A DNA stretch of 64,000 bases from Malania oleifera. Lineage: Eukaryota > Streptophyta > Magnoliopsida > Santalales > Ximeniaceae. This document shows, piece after piece, positions 60,849 through 64,000 of this stretch (positions are counted from its first letter, which is position 1; every line of letters begins with the position of its first letter). Position numbers and translations under genes: made by a program. Under the pieces are notes generated by a model, which made no database searches, had not been told where the DNA came from, and saw only the letters and a program-made list of their open reading frames with translations. The stretch covers positions 103,354,991 through 103,418,990 of the forward strand of contig NC_080423.1 in the NCBI RefSeq assembly GCF_029873635.1, read 5' to 3'.

Positions 60849-63110
60849 ATAGTATTATTAAGTTAAAGTAAGTTAAAAAACAAAAACAAAAGAAAAGAAG
60901 ATGAAAGCCTTCTCACCTCTCTCTATCTGAATTTCTCTCTGCAACTCTCTCAAACTCCGTCGCCTCTCCATCTCCGCCTCTCTCTCTTTCCTCATTTCTT
61001 GACGAATACTCAACCGATGGAAATGGAAGGTGTCGTTGGGTTCCTAACTCCGCCACCGACATTTCCACAGGAGCGGATTTGTTGTGGGAACGATTTAAGT
61101 ACTGCTCATGAGGAAAGGTAATTTTTTCCTAATTTCTAAATTTCTGGTCAAATCTGCTATTAAATCGACGATCAGATACCACCACGGGGTCCTAGTCGTC
61201 ATTGCCGTCATTTCGACGTAGATAAATTTTCAATTGGGGTTTTCTAGACCCTACTCCAAAGCGAGAGTGGGATTTGGAAAATTTTGCAATTTGGCTAAAT
61301 TTAAGGGTATATTTATTTATTTAGGAATTATGGCCCTATGAAATATTTAAATAATATTTTATTCAGGAATAATTTATTAGAGTTAGGAATTTTTTATTTA
61401 GGGTCCGGGTGAACGCTGCAAGTATTTTTCGGAATCCCTATTGGCGTAGTTCAAGAAACCAGGTAAGAGGAAAAATGTATATTAAATCAAAATTTTTATG
61501 AATTTAATGGAAAAATAAATTGTGTTATATGTACGTGTATATGTTTTGGTATGGGTAAAATGTCAACTGTTTAAATTATATTTTTTCGAGTTTAGGGTTG
61601 TTTATTAGATATGTATATGCAAAAATGAACTGATGAAAGTGGAAAAATATTTTCAGAATTTTTATGTAAGACATGAAATGTATTTTTAGTATATAAACAT
61701 TAAATGTTAGTTGGCTTATTTTACAGGCAATGTATGAATTTTACTGTTAAATTGTGTGGCATGAGAATCTGTTCAAATATATGTTAAATGTATGAGATGC
61801 AGGCTAAATAAGTAAAATAAAAATATGATATGGATAATGTTGCCTGTGTATGTTGAATGCAACCATGTAAATGTAAGACAGTTGAAAGACAGTCATGTTA
61901 GAAGATCTAGCACACTTCTATATAGACTAACTGATGACAGTTAAAAGGAGCTGTGTTAGCAGATCTAGCACGTTTCTACGTAGACTAACTGATGATGGCT
62001 AAAGATCAACTGTAGTACGAAGTAATGAAATGAAATGTTATGCAATGAAATGACGATAAAATGGCAATGAAATGAAATGACAAAGATAAATGATGTAAAT
62101 GGGAAAGAGTCACTTAAAGTGAAACGAAATGTAAAGTTAAGTTATGAACAGGAATGAATGTGCATGAATATATAATGACATAACAGAATGATGTATTATG
62201 ATATTAGAAGTATGTATGTACGTAAAACATGGTACGATTGGGCGAGGCGTACCTTTCGCCTGAGAGCTTGCTGAGTAAGGTGAATGCACTAGTAGCTACA
62301 GATGTGGCAGTAGCCGCATAACGTACAAGGGCAGAGGGAACCTACTTGTATGGGTGGGTAGATTTTCCTATCCTTAGGGTCTTTGCCGGTAAGCTATTGT
62401 TGAACAGTGTGAGTACGAGATTAATTTATCACTTGAGGACTTACTGAGTAAGATGAGTGCCCTGCTTTGCTTTAGCTGCGACCTTTGGGTTGCAAAAGTA
62501 TCAGAGTAGGGGGGTGCTACTTGTATGGGCTGGTAATCACCCCTATCCTCAGGTAATCTCGTGGGTTAAACATTTGCATGTGTTTGTTTAGGATTAGAAA
62601 TGGTTTCAGGAAATTATGTTAGTGATTTGCAAATATTATAAAATGATATGTATAATCTCATGATGACCACACACTATTTTAATTTATGGTTTCTTCCCTT
62701 ACTGAGATGTGTCTCACCCGAATATGAAATTTTTTTTTTTTAGGATTTCATCAAGATCGAGCTTAGAGAACTCGAGGTTCTATAACATTATTGGGAAATA
62801 GTAAAAGAAAATGGTATATTTTTATTTTAATTATGGGATGCAAATATTTATGTTTTACGTCTTATATTTTAAGTCTGTGGAGAAAAGAAAGTTGTGAACA
62901 TACTGAAATGTTTTGGAGATATATGTAATCATGGAAATGTAGGTGTTGGATGATTTATTATAGATTATAGTTAGAATTAGTAAACTCTGGTATTATGTTA
63001 TATGGAGATTATGATCATATTTTCCGCTACGTATGTTATGGAATATGATTTATGAAGATATGATCAGGTATAACATACTGGACCCGAGTTTAAGGGTTCG
63101 AGGCGTTACA
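60578..63110 (+). mobile_element. Solo LTR of family I
   Basis: 2533 bp. Starts TGTAATAACTCGA and ends CGAGGCGTTACA (imperfect terminal inverted repeat). Contains (TA)n at 60797-60845, a CT-rich leader at 60905-61000, two TACTTGTATGGGYKGGTARA-type modules (about 62343 and 62518) and ACTGAGATGTGTCTCACCCG (62701-62720). No internal region. Flanking 5-mers GTAAC and GGTTA do not match, so a target duplication is not shown. Confidence 0.75.
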
Positions 63111-63597
63111 GGTTATCTTCTAAAAATATTATTTTGCTCTCACTTTTCAACGAGAGTGTAAGTTTTAGAACTCTCTAACATAATAAATAAAATAAAATAT
63201 GACAAATTAATTGTAATTACATGATAGAAAGTGTTTCTTCTGACTTTTTTTGTTTTTGGTAAATGGTATTATTCGAAATAATTATTATTAGGTTAAGTCT
63301 GATTTGCATAATGTCTATTCTTAAGAATAGATTAGTCTAGTAGGTTGGTTACAATTAATTATACAAAAAATTATGTTGTTACTATAAAGCAAATAACAAT
63401 GTGAAACATTTTATGAGTCCATAATAAAGAATAAATAAGGAATAACTATTCCCAAATTTCATCATGGGAATGTCTATTCCTTTCTTGCTACATGTTAAAT
63501 GAAATAATTAAAAATATATAAGGAATAACTAGTTATTCCCTTGATTCCCAATATTTAAATTAAATTTTTTCTTATTCTAATGAATATATAGTTATTC
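63111..63597. other. Spacer with GGAATAACTATTCC-type inverted words
   Basis: Between two LTRs. GGAATAACTATTCCC (about 63439), GGGAATGTCTATTCC (about 63467) and GGAATAACTAGTTATTCCC (about 63521) are palindromic variants of one word, as seen in some small plant MITEs. No target duplication delimited. Confidence 0.35.
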
Positions 63598-63922
63598 TGT
63601 AAAAACTCAAATCCAGAAAATAAAGGAAATAAATAAGAAAAGAAGAAAGTGAATTTTAAAAGGGCAAAGCAATAGGGTTTGTCGACGAAAACAGGTCGAC
63701 GAATGCCCTTCTGTGTCTCGTCGATAAAGTTCAGGCGTCATCGATGAAGAAATCTCGAATGATAAGAAATTTTAGGCTTAGGGTTCATCGACAAACCCCT
63801 TCTTTCGTCAACGAACGTCCTTCTGCAATTCGTCAACAAAGACTCCATTTTGTCGACAAATGTGGCAGAGTCAACGGTCTATAAATATTTTTAACTTTAC
63901 TTCTTGATTAAGAAATCGTAAA

Positions 63923-63970
<48 letters not shown>

Positions 63971-64000
63971 AACTGCGCCCCCACTCCTTCTCTTTACGAT
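63598..64000 (+). mobile_element. Start of a gypsy LTR related to family D, runs off right edge
   Basis: Starts near TGTAAAAACTC at 63598. It has a GTCGACGAA/GTCGACAAA array (63678-63860), a TATA-like CTATAAATATT (63881-63891) and a (TC)n tract (63925-63968), the same order as in the LTR at 45165-47309. Confidence 0.55.

Noticed and set aside
63658-63870. CRISPR-like array of GTCGACGAA repeats
   Set aside because: Spacing is irregular, the repeats are degenerate 12-mers in a plant LTR, and there are no cas genes.

Overview
This window looks like nuclear DNA of a flowering plant, most likely a eudicot. It is AT-rich, its host genes have plant-type introns, and it is packed with Ty3/gypsy (Tekay/Del-type chromovirus and Athila/Tat-type) and Ty1/copia (Sirevirus-type) LTR retrotransposons, plus hAT-type MITEs and a tRNA-derived SINE. 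No bacterial, organellar, rRNA or CRISPR sequence is seen. The species cannot be named from the sequence.

Only two convincing host genes are present. The first (+ strand, 24967-26797, two exons, 134 aa) encodes a small single-pass membrane protein of unknown function. Its intron carries a perfect 8-bp-flanked hAT MITE, and its upstream region holds a degenerate triplication. The second (- strand, 53612-57259, six exons, 386 aa) encodes a one-repeat SHAQKYF-class MYB transcription factor with an N-terminal CCHC zinc knuckle and a KLFGVR motif (MYBS3/KUA1-like). Its first intron appears to use a GC-AG splice pair, and a copia-type LTR remnant lies in its fifth intron.

Layout. 1-11334: minus-strand gypsy remnants sharing one LTR in tandem, a gag-bearing internal segment without visible pol, a solo LTR with TSD ATTTA, and two abutting LTR pieces. 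11897-23875: a Sirevirus-type LTR split by a 9.9-kb minus-strand gypsy element (TSD TGTTG), which itself took a hAT insertion. 23876-28415: host island with gene 1. 28416-36073: a Tekay-type LTR split by a minus-strand gypsy element, whose 3' LTR is in turn split by a solo LTR (TSD GTAGA). 36074-39520: Athila-type 5' LTR and gag. 39521-42665: Sirevirus 3' end with env-like ORF region, repeated polypurine tracts and LTR. 42666-47309: plus-strand Tekay-type pol and 3' LTR. 47310-52116: joined LTR fragments in alternating orientation. 52117-60577: host island with the MYB gene, a SINE with 14-bp target duplications and MITE remnants. 60578-64000: a solo LTR, a small inverted-repeat segment and the start of a further LTR running out of the window.

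The most striking pattern is shared LTR architecture. Several distinct LTR families each carry an array of their own short palindrome, usually centred on GTCGAC, beside a TATA-like box and a CT/GA tract. Most also share a block around CACGGTACCGT and a second module around a CTACCTGTATGGGCGGGTAA-like core. All retroelements look broken and are treated here as fossils. Their LTRs read as regulatory modules being copied around the genome.
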